Shown here piece after piece: positions 55,745-64,000 of a stretch of DNA of 64,000 nt. This stretch comes from Euborellia annulipes (lineage: Eukaryota; Arthropoda; Insecta; Dermaptera; Anisolabididae), in the NCBI GenBank assembly GCA_023213315.1, contig JAKCPI010031582.1:27547-91546 (forward strand). The letters are read 5' to 3'. Made by a program: the position numbers and the translations under genes. Positions within the stretch are counted from its first letter, which is position 1, and each line of letters starts with the position of its first letter. Below the pieces are notes generated by a model. The model did no database searches, was not told the origin of the DNA, and was given only the letters and a program-made list of their open reading frames with translations.

Positions 55745-56010
55745 TAACTTCAGGGGGGAAGATGAGAATATACATTTTAAAGAAAGAGCATCTAAAAAAT
55801 AAGTGATTTTTGAATTTTAATCAAAATTGTTGCAGCGAATTTTGAGAAAATTGAAAAAAACAAATTGAATTTTAATTTTCGTATCAGCGGAAACTAATTA
55901 TATCTGGACACAAAAATCTGGTGTGAGAAGCACAGAGCACAACTTTCTCTTACCACAGTTAAGAGAAAGTTGTGTTCTGTGCGACCAGTCACACCAGATT
56001 TTTTTTTTAG
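55745..56010. repeat. Rearranged family A copy
   Basis: A minus-orientation core piece (GATGAGAATATACATTTT, AGAGCATCTAAAAAATAAG) joins a plus-orientation 3' end with the complete hairpin AAATCTGGTGTGAG..GTCACACCAGATT (55912-56001). Confidence 0.75.
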
Positions 56011-56460
56011 AATAAATTTGTAATTTATTTATTGAGTAAATCTATTATAATAATTTCTCTGAAATGATGAGAAAGAGGAACAATTTCCTTTATCGACTGG
56101 TCGACTGATTGATTATTATTTAAATATCCATTTCATTCCATATTTTTAATTTCTATTTCTCTTGTTGTTTCAGGTATGTAACTAAAAGCTGTCTGAGTCT
56201 TCCTATTGCTGCCATCATATAAATTGTGAGTCTCAAATTTCAATTGATTTTTATTTAAAATTGAAATTATTTTCTTAAATTTCTCTTATTTTATTTTAAA
56301 AGTTTACACAAATTTTTTTTCCTTTTCCTTTCTTTTATCTCTCTGTGTTATCGTTATCTTCTTCATGCGTTCCCATTATTCTAAAGAAAAATATTAAGTC
56401 TAATCACCTTTTAGAAAAAAAAAAATAAAAACCTAGCATCTTTTGTTTCATGAATAAAGA
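56011..56460. other. AT-rich interval
   Basis: TTGTTTCAG followed by GTATGTAACTAA (56165-56185) could be an alternative last acceptor for the upstream gene (three codons and a stop). I give it little weight. Confidence 0.3.
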
Positions 56461-56484
56461 AAAGGGTGCTTTGCCCTTTGAGCC

Positions 56485-56640
56485 CTGAGGAAGGACAAAC
56501 GATAAGTCCATACCGAAGCAATATTTGCTGGCTTCTATTGCTTTTATTTGCTGAGCTCAGTCAGTCTATCGTTGAGTTTAGTGCGTGAATGAGTGATTTT
56601 GCTTTTTCGAGTGGTTAGTGATTAATAACTACAAGTGAAG
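56485..56640 (+). repeat. Hammerhead-like block and leader before a short ORF
   Basis: CTGAGGA (56485-56491), GGAC..GTCC stem (493-496 / 506-509), then CCGAAG. The order matches the other Penelope-type blocks, but GAAA is altered. A less AT-rich leader (CAGTCAGTCTATCGTTGAG) follows up to the ATG at 56641. Confidence 0.45.
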
Positions 56641-56709
56641 ATGCTACCTCGTCGCCGGGGTCGGCCTTGCAAAATTCCCAACTCAAGTCGAATTCTTAGA
56701 AGCCAACAG
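56641..56709 (+). CDS. Possible first coding exon with an RGRP (AT-hook-like) start
   Basis: ATG opens 23 codons, MLPRRRGRPCKIPNSSRIL and RSQQ, ending at a good donor (CAG/GTACGAG). RGRP is the core of the AT-hook DNA-binding motif. Because a hammerhead-like block lies just upstream, this may be the 5' leader and first exon of a Penelope-like retroelement rather than a host gene. No following exon was found. Confidence 0.35.
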
Positions 56710-56892
56710 GTACGAGAGAAATTCTTTGAATTTTGTGTGTTTTTTTAAATATTTATTAGAAAAAAAAGGAAAAATTGGACAAGAAAAAAAAAAAAAAAAA
56801 AACATTTCTGAGGCCAAAGGAGATTTTTGCTATTCAATTAAAAAATCAATATTTGTATGATTTATTTAATTGAAAGGAAGGAAATAATCTAT
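56710..56892. other. AT-rich interval
   Basis: Would be the intron after 56641-56709. Nothing else recognised. Confidence 0.4.
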
Positions 56893-57066
56893 ATATCTAT
56901 CTTCACTATTATATAAGACATTTTGTCTGTCTGTCACGCTTAGATTCCGAAACTACTGAACGGATGTGATTAGAGTCGACGTCAGCTGGAGGGGGTCTGG
57001 GGATATTTTTTTTCAAATCTCGGGAGGGGGGGGGGTAATTACTCCCTTGACCCCCACCCCCCTTGA
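56893..57066 (+). repeat. GT-anchored family M piece plus family E end
   Basis: TTTTGTCTGTCTGTCACGC, AGATTCCGAAACTACTGAAC and GGATGTGATTAG are typical of a dispersed invertebrate repeat (TCTG run, then TCCGAAACTACTGAACGGAT). From about 57005, CAAATCTCGGGAGGGGG and GGTAATTACTCCC belong to family E. Confidence 0.6.
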
Positions 57067-57967
57067 CTTTAACTAGGTAGAACTTTGTGTGAAAAAGATG
57101 GAATTTGTTCAATCCACACAAAAATAGACTGTTAATTAGTCCGTCAGGATTTCGATTAAGATAATAATTTAAGCTAATTTGCGAGATGTGACAAAATGGC
57201 GCCCCTGGACTCGAACCAGGGGGGGGGGGGGCATTTTGCCCAATCATAAACGCAAATTTGGTATTTAAATTTTTTTTTCTTTTTGTACAATGTAGAAATT
57301 CATACATTTTATTAGTAAAAGAAATTTTAAATAATGCTTAAATTAAAATAAATAAATAAATAAATAAATACTAAAAATATATTAGGCCTCTAATATTAAA
57401 ATAGAATAATTGAGATAAGTTAATGTTATTTTATTTTTTTTTTTTAAGTGAAACTTTATTTTGATCGACACAAATTTTTTCGTTTCTCTATCAGCATGTC
57501 TCGTTACAGGCCGTGACGCTACAAGTTATGACGTCACAAGCCATGACGACAAAAATAGGAAAGTTGAAATTTAATATATATGACGAATTATAAAAAAAAT
57601 AATTGTGAGATTTAATTTTTCAATTTTTAAATTGATAAAATATAATTTTTAAAATAATTTAAAATGATTCAAATACTAAAAAAATATTTTTCTCAGTTTT
57701 TATTAATTTAACATACGCCAATTGATTTCCCATTATCATTCCCATTTTCCAATTATTAAATTAAGATTAAAAACGCGATTTTAATACCCTTAATTGAATA
57801 ATTTTCTGAAAATTTTCAGTTAAAAGCCTACGATCCGAAAAAAGTTTCACTTGCATCGTGGTTTCATAAAACCACACAATGTTTCGATTTTTTTTTCTTA
57901 TCTCTCGGCAGAGTTAAATTAACTCAATTACAGAGAGTAGGGGGAGACATTGGCAACGTTTGAAAAT
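57067..57967. other. Gene-free AT-rich stretch
   Basis: A minus-strand B-box-like GGTTCGAGTCCAGG at about 57207 is an isolated tRNA-like trace. AAGTGAAACTTTATTTT at 57448 and GAAAAAAGTTTCACTTG at 57837 may be the ends of a decayed MITE. The 132-codon minus-strand frame at 56909-57307 is not supported as a gene. Confidence 0.4.
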
Positions 57968-58040
57968 TTTCATGGCAAGTGGGATTTGAACCCGAGTTGT
58001 AGATTCGTAATCCGTATCTTAGCCGATTAGCCACAAGCCT
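57968..58040 (-). pseudogene. tRNA-like sequence, Arg(ACG)-like loop (pseudogene or SINE head)
   Basis: On the minus strand it has A-box TGGCTAATCGGCTAAG, a TTACGAA loop (T33, anticodon ACG, A37) and B-box GGGTTCAAATCCC. The anticodon stem and acceptor stem pair poorly, so a working tRNA is unlikely. It could head a tRNA-derived SINE whose body has decayed. Confidence 0.5.
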
Positions 58041-58418
58041 CCTCAAATTTTTAAAAAAAATTTCTACTAATTGAAAATTAGACGCTCCTCAAATTTTACA
58101 TATATTCTCCCTGACTTTAAAAAAGATTAAGAAGCACTTTAGAGCAGGGCTGTCCAACACGAGGCCCGCGGGAAAATTTTTAACAGCTGTTTTTGCATGG
58201 ATAGCGTAAATTTAAACTATCAGACTTTTACTAAAATTTAAGATACTGGAGGGGAAAAAATGAAAGGGATTTTCTATATACGAGAATTGTGAAAATTAAC
58301 TTCCTCAAACTTCCCACTAATATTTTGTAATTTGATATTTTTGAATGAATTAAAATAATATAATACAAACCCGTTTTTACTTTGTATACCATATCTCACA
58401 CACTGATAAGGTTGCATA
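58041..58418. other. AT-rich interval with a hAT-like end
   Basis: CAGGGCTGTCCAACACGAGG at 58145 looks like a hAT terminus, but I found no partner end. Confidence 0.35.
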
Positions 58419-58426
58419 CGAAGTAG

Positions 58427-58612
58427 CAGGGCCGGAACTAGGAGATTTTTTTAAGGGGGGCAAAATTTAATTTGCTGCCCCCTCCTTAAAATTTTCTATA
58501 CAAAATTCATATCATTTTACCTTTTTTTTTAGTAAATCTTTCTTTAATTCCCGCCCCCTGATATCTGCCGCCCGGGGCACATGCACCCACTGCCCCCCCA
58601 GATCCGGCCCTG
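58427..58612. mobile_element. Family F hAT-like MITE (186 bp), perfect 8-bp TSD
   Basis: CAGGGCCGGAACTAGGAG and CAGATCCGGCCCTG form the termini. CGAAGTAG is duplicated at 58419-58426 and 58613-58620. It is in the opposite orientation to 52374-52559 and closely similar along its length. Confidence 0.93.
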
Positions 58613-58639
58613 CGAAGTAGGCCCTCCAAACAGACTTAA

Positions 58640-58706
58640 AAGTATTTTTTCAAATCGGGGGGGGTAATTACCCCCCTTTACCCCCCCCCCCTTGTATCCG
58701 CCCATG
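58640..58706. repeat. Family E end fragment
   Basis: TTTTTTCAAATCGGGGGG, GGTAATTACCCCCC and TTGTATCCGCCCATG match the terminal part of family E. Confidence 0.65.
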
Positions 58707-59404
58707 CCTGCTATAGAACATTACATCCATGAATATTTCTTAAATTTTTATTAATATGCTTTCTGAAAGCAAATCGTCCAAATCCCTTCACCTCAGAAAT
58801 ATTTTCTGACCTCGGCCCGGTTACAAACAAATTAAAACTTCTTCAATTTTAATAAACTTTACATTTTTTCCTGTGGAAACTTTTATAGTAGTACTAATCA
58901 GCCAGCTCATTTAGAAAATTTCTTTATGAATCAAGTACTTATTTTACTATCGTTAATTACTCAGCAAGGATATTTAAAATTATAATTTATGAGGTATATT
59001 TACTCGTTTATGGTTAGAGAGAAACAGGGACAATCTCATTCAGCGTTTTATTATCACTTTATTTTTTATCCTTATTAATATTTAAATTTTAACACAATAA
59101 AAAATAATTATTAGCATGGAAACAAAAATACAATCTGCACAGCAGTACTTGAATTTTTATTAAAATCTAAATTTACACTATAAAATAAAATTGTAATAAA
59201 TTGAATGGAATTTGTCCAAAAATTATCTCAAATCTTTTTTCGGACTTTTTTTCCATTTAATATTTAAAAAGTCACACATCAGACGAGAGCTGCTTCCTCG
59301 ATAATTGAATTACTAAAATAAAACATCTTTCGTCTAAAAGGGTTTCTGAATTAAAAAATAACCCTCCATACTTTATGAAAACATATTAAATAAAGATTAA
59401 AAAG
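58707..59404. other. AT-rich, nothing recognised
   Basis: No gene or repeat could be supported. Confidence 0.5.
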
Positions 59405-59475
59405 GTGTCCTCCTCGCCTGGGAATTGAACCGAGCCGAGCGAGCGACTTTTGAGCCTTTCAGCCATGTTTTGATT
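59405..59475 (-). repeat. tRNA-like SINE head
   Basis: On the minus strand, A-box-like TGGCTGAAAGGCTC and B-box GGTTCAATTCCC lie at tRNA spacing. The stems are poor and no tail module is seen. Confidence 0.45.
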
Positions 59476-59868
59476 AAACTTGAGAATAAAGATCATGCTG
59501 GCCTCATAAAAGGACTTTAACGATCTTAATTAAACTTCGTATTTAAATTTAATTATTATTTGGCAAAAAAAACTGCTTTAATGACATTTTCTCTTTAAAT
59601 TTTTCTTTTATTTTTTTTATTTTTTTATGTTTTAAACACAGTCTATTTTACAACAAATTGAACACCTCATCCCACAAATCTTTCTTTCTCTCGAAACAAA
59701 AATTTATATTTTCGTATCAGTATAGATAGCGATGAGAAGTGGCTGTAGACTATAAATTGGATATAACAGTCGTTGCAGCCAGGGAATTAATTCTGTATCA
59801 GTCAGTATAGAGTTGTTCAGATAATGATTTTTCTACATTTCGGAAAAAAAAATGAATATTAATTGAAA
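59476..59868. other. AT-rich interval
   Basis: Nothing recognised. Confidence 0.5.
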
Positions 59869-59876
59869 TTTGTTAT

Positions 59877-60019
59877 TAGGGATGGAAAAGGCGCTCGAGA
59901 AGTCGAATTTTCGATTTTGAAATCGACTTGAAATTTTTCCAATTCTCAGAATCGATTAATCATTTCTGAAAGTCGACTTTTCGACTTTCAAGTCGACAGT
60001 GTCGACTTTTCCATCCCTC
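59877..60019. mobile_element. 143-bp hAT-type MITE, perfect 8-bp TSD
   Basis: TAGGGATGGAAAAG and CTTTTCCATCCCTC are the termini. TTTGTTAT is duplicated at 59869-59876 and 60020-60027. The interior is built from repeats of TCGACTT / AAGTCGA and would fold strongly. Confidence 0.93.
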
Positions 60020-60027
60020 TTTGTTAT

Positions 60028-61559
60028 ATTAAATTTATTACTAAAATTAGTCTACCAAAAACATTGCATTAAAAAAAAAAAATTATTTCAATTTGATACA
60101 AGGACGAGAGAGAATTAATTTAATTTAATTTTTTTTGCACTCATTGAAAATAAATTTCAAACTTGCATAAATAAAATTATTATTAATAGATTAAATTAAC
60201 TGGGACGCTGGGAGAGCGAAATATTTAATAACTTAATTATCGAAAGATTTAATAACTGGCGAATGGAAATTTATTACTATTTATATTTATCTGGCAGATT
60301 TTATATTATGGTTAGAATTTAAATTAGAAAAATACATTTTTCAATTAAAAAATATAACTTTCCAATCGTTTGATATTAAATAATTTTCTAGATCTATATA
60401 AATTTGAATAAGATATTAATATTCAATAGATATCTCGGTTCGGACACAAATTTGTTTTATTTATTAGGCCCTGGGAATTTTATTTATAGTTGAAAATAAA
60501 AAAAAATTTCAAGTCAAATCATTTTTAGACAGCCTTTGGTGATTTCGTAATTTTTTTCGTACATAGGTATGTTATATAAATGAATACAAAAATTTTACGA
60601 ATAATAGAGTAGAAAATACGAGTTAGAATCAATCAATGTAGAATAACAATATTTGAAATTTTTCTTTCCATTTTACTCTTTATTTATAATTTTTTAAGAT
60701 TTCGTGAAGGGGGTTTTTGACTCACATAAGCTCTCACTATATAACTCTGATGAGAAGATCTAATTTTTCCACTTAATAAATTAATATCAATTTTAAGAAT
60801 AGATGCTTATTCTGCAGTCGTTTTCAAGTACTGGGCAATTGCTCCGACTCAAGCAAACTAACCTCTAAGGGACACCGGCATGAAGTTAATAGCATTTTAT
60901 ATGCAATGAAGTTAGCAACATATACAATCATCCCCATGAAGTTAGACACCATCATCACAGCAAGTGCTTACATAAATAAAAGCATGGTTGTTACAATAAA
61001 TTGTTGAAATTGATTTTAACAAAGATGTTAAAAAATACTATTACTAAATTATTCTATTAAATGTTAATATATTTAATCAACGGTTTTTTTTTTTTTTTTT
61101 TTTGACCAACAAATAATTACATTTAACCAAATTCCAAATATTCTATTCTATTCCCCTATACTCTATTAATTCTTTTCAATTTGAAATGCAATTTTTTTTC
61201 TATCGATTTCTTTTCTCTTGGTGTCTGTCTGCCATGTATACACCCTGTTTCTAGCCTCTGTCTCCTGCTGAGCCTAATGGAGCGGAAATGCTCTGGGTCG
61301 TTTTCGCTGGCTCATCGCACACAAGCAGCATATACAACACTCACACTCACACTCAAACACCCGCTCCGGAGTATTAATTCCCACAAACTTTACTTTTTTT
61401 TATTCCCTTTGGCTCTTCGATCATTATTGTCTACCCGTCAGTGAAGCTGGCAATACTCCATTGAACGTTTTTAAATTCACTGGACAATCCAATTCCATTT
61501 TAAAGCAGCAGATGTTTGAAAGGAACCCCGAGGTTGAGAATCAATTAATTAAGGTTTTA
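60028..61559. other. Gene-free; small patches
   Basis: ATGAAGTTA is repeated three times between 60880 and 60955. A less AT-rich block at 61186-61445 is single copy. The frames there are not supported as genes. Confidence 0.4.
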
Positions 61560-61695
61560 ACTAGGAACCGACCGAATATTCGGTTTCGGTTACGGTTTCG
61601 GCCAGTTTCGGCCAAAAATCATGGTTTCGGCCGTAGTTTCGGTTTCGGCCAAAAAGTGGCCGAACCTTTCGGCCGGCCGAAACCAGAGTCTGAAA
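61560..61695. repeat. TTTCGGCC-rich repeat block
   Basis: GGTTTCGGCC and its variants occur many times with irregular spacing, starting at TAGGAACCGACCGAATATTC. It ends GGCCGGCCGAAACC. It could be the end of a hAT-like element or a small satellite. No terminus or duplication could be fixed. Confidence 0.55.
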
Positions 61696-61740
61696 AAATG
61701 GGATGAGACTCGCATGCAAAAAAAAAAAAAAAAATATTTG

Positions 61741-62955
61741 ACCTTTTTACTTTCTCTTACCTATGTATATATGTAATATATATATAGAGAGAAAGTATTG
61801 GATTCATGTCAAAAATTCGATGTCGAGATTTTGATGGATCTTCACGTTTTGAGGTCCCCTGAATCCAAAAAATCTGGTGTGACTGGCGCACAGCACACAA
61901 CTTTCTCTTACCTTCGGTAATCGAAAGTTGTGAACTGTGCTTGTCACACCAGATTTTTTGTGTCGACATGTATTTAGTTCCCGGCAGTAGGGAATATTTG
62001 AATTCAGATGTAAAATTTATAAGTATGGGAAAATATTTATATTTTGTTACCATGGCAACCATTTCTCCTATCTTTCCTATGAAGCACAAGAGTAAAGTGG
62101 TCTTCAAACAATTTTGAGGGCAAAACGAGAATATACATTTGAAAGAGCATCTAAAAAATAATTGATTTTTGAATTTTAATCAAAATCGTTAGAGCGAATT
62201 TTGAGAAAATCGAAAAAAACTGAAAAAGTACATCAGTAAAGTACTAGTACTCTTTGGCCGATTTTGATTAAAAGCTTATTTTTCCGGTCCCGGGGGGTGT
62301 TTAACTTATATATAAAATTTCAGCCTCATAGCTCAATTCCTTCATGCTTAAAAGTGAACACAGACACACACACACACCCACCCACCCACCCACCCACCCA
62401 CCCACACACCCACCCACAGACAGACCATGTCGCGAAAACCACTTTTTTGGATTCAGGGGACCTCAAAACGTGAAGATCCATCAAAATCTCGACATCGAAT
62501 TTTTGACATGAAACCAATACTTTCTCTCTATATATATATTACATATATACATAGGTAAGAGAAAGTAAAAAGTGGTTTTCGCGACATGGTCTGTCTGTGT
62601 GTGTGTGGGTGGGTGGGTGGGTGTGTGTTCAATTTTAAGCATGAAGGAATTGACCTACGAGGTTGAAATTTTATATTTAAGTTAAACACCCCCCGGGACC
62701 GGAAAAATAAGCTTTTAATCAAAATCGGCCAAAGAGTACTAGTACTTTACTGATGTACTTTTTCAGTTTTTTTTCGATTTTCTTAAAATTTGCTCCAACG
62801 ATTTTTTTAAAATTCAAAAATCAATTATTTTTTAGATGCTCTTTCAAATGTATATTCTCATTTTGCAATTGAAATCTTCTGAAGACCACTTTACTCTTGT
62901 ATTTCATAGCGAAGATAGGAAAAATGGTTGCCATGGTAACAAAATATAAATATAT
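61741..62955 (+). mobile_element. Family A copy split by another family A copy
   Basis: The outer plus-strand copy runs from TTTTTACTTTCTCTTACC to CTGAATCCAAAAAA at 61866, then resumes with GTGGTTTTCGCGACATGG at about 62573 and continues through TGAAATTTTATATTTAAG to CATGGTAACAAAATATAAAT. The 3' hairpin is missing. The junction reproduces the unbroken CCAAAAAAGTGG of other copies once the insert is removed. Confidence 0.88.
61867..62570 (-). mobile_element. Family A copy inserted into family A
   Basis: It starts with the terminal hairpin TCTGGTGTGACTGGCG and ends GGTAAGAGAAAGT, in inverse orientation, with a CACCCACC/CACACA repeat at 62355-62420. It is very similar to 36302-36988, including CATGTATTTAGTTCC. 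It inserted into an A-run without a visible duplication beyond As. Confidence 0.9.
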
Positions 62956-63087
62956 TTCAAAAATAATTCTGTTTCTTTTTTTGTATATAATCATGTGACG
63001 TCATAAAATATTGTTGGTAAAATTTTACTCAAATTTAGTATTTGAATCTCTATATTCAATTTCGTAGTCTTTCGAGTTCTTTTAAAG

Positions 63088-63458
<371 letters not shown>

Positions 63459-63459
63459 T

Positions 63460-63878
63460 TCAATGGCAAAATGAGAATACACATTTGAAAGAGCATCTAA
63501 AAAATAATTGATTTTTGAATTTAAAAAAAAAATCGTTGGAGCAAATTTTAAGAAAATCGAAAAAAACTGAAAAAGTACATCAGTAAAGTACTAGTACTCT
63601 TTGGCCGATTTTGATTAAAAGCTTATTTTTCCGGTCCCGGGGGAGTTTAACTTAAATATAAAATTTCAACCTCGTAGCTCAATTCCTTCATGCTTAAAAT
63701 TGAACACACACACACACACACACACAGAGACATACCATGTCGTGAAATCCACTTTTTTGGATTCAGGGGACCTCAAAATGTGAAGATCCATCAAAATCTC
63801 GAGATCGAATTTTTGACATGAATCCAATACTTTCTCTCTATATATATATTACATATATACATAGGTAAGAGAAAGTAA
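63460..63878 (-). mobile_element. Family A copy, minus arm of the inverted pair
   Basis: It runs from CAATGGCAAAATGAGAATAC to GGTAAGAGAAAGTAAAAA. It is opposed to the plus-strand copy and joined to it with no spacer. The flank GGTCAAATA after it (63879-63887) is the complement of TATTTGACC just before 61741. Confidence 0.85.
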
Positions 63879-63887
63879 AAAGGTCAA

Positions 63888-64000
63888 ATAATTTGCACTT
63901 GAGGGAGAAAAAAAATTTAGTCTCCCTAAAAAAAGGTAAAATGATTTTCACGGGAGGGAAAAAAAATTCAAAATACGAGAAAGTAAAAAAAAAAGGTAAA
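63888..64000. other. AT-rich end of window
   Basis: It has two GAGGGA..AAAAAAA patches and a terminal GAGAAAGTAAAAA like the family A end. Too short to interpret. Confidence 0.4.

Noticed and set aside
56165..56185. Alternative last exon (GTATGTAACTAA) of the 49852 gene
   Set aside because: Would add only three residues, and the acceptor is followed by a donor-like GTATGT; weaker than 54754-54795.
57968..58040. Functional tRNA-Arg gene
   Set aside because: Promoter boxes and loop fit, but the acceptor and anticodon stems pair poorly; kept as a pseudogene or SINE head.

Overview
This is a eukaryotic, strongly AT-rich and gene-poor window. Split genes with GT/AG introns, poly-A-tailed retroposons with target-site duplications, hAT, mariner and Helentron-like DNA elements, and long GT microsatellites rule out a bacterial or viral source. 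The mix of tRNA- and 5S-headed SINEs, Penelope-like foldbacks, mariner and 8-bp-TSD hAT MITEs fits an invertebrate, most likely an arthropod. I cannot name the species.

Genes. Only one multi-exon gene is well supported: plus strand, five coding exons from 49852 to 52014, every intron in phase 0, with a candidate stop-bearing exon at 54754-54795. Its product is a Ser/Lys-rich, acidic-then-basic protein that I do not recognise. Two direct AGCAAC (RFX-like) half-sites lie about 320 bp upstream of the ATG. A second probable coding exon, C-terminal with a stop, lies on the minus strand at 22453-22562. A possible first exon encoding an RRRGRP (AT-hook-like) start lies at 56641-56709, but may belong to a retroelement. 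All other coding traces are transposon remnants: a LINE ORF2 end at 3986-4273, a broken mariner transposase in 25679-26859, and a repetitive retroelement C-terminus in the intron at 51460-51822.

Repeats, left to right. 0-5 kb: tRNA-derived SINEs, a 155-bp palindrome and a truncated LINE. 5-17 kb: long-TIR MITEs, hAT MITEs, a 577-bp tRNA-headed SINE, and a SINE inserted inside another SINE. 17-27 kb: the first copies of the dominant family A, a GT-containing MITE, a Penelope-like foldback, and a mariner carrying another transposon. 28-48 kb: more family A copies (one nested in a family C MITE), the chimeric hAT family E, three 236-243 bp SINE-K copies, a 5S-headed SINE, and a MITE with an internal minisatellite. 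49-56 kb: the gene, with retroelement pieces in its introns. 56-64 kb: tRNA-like heads, more hAT MITEs, and a roughly 2.1-kb stack of family A copies nested in one another and folded back.

The most interesting signals are four. (1) SINE tails on unrelated heads share a stem-loop whose stem covaries. (2) Foldback elements with target duplications carry hammerhead-ribozyme-like cores on both arms. (3) Several unrelated repeat families share a GT-anchored sequence module. (4) Nested insertions with an empty site elsewhere in the window fix the ends of family A. Family letters (A, C, E, K and so on) are labels made for this report, not database names.
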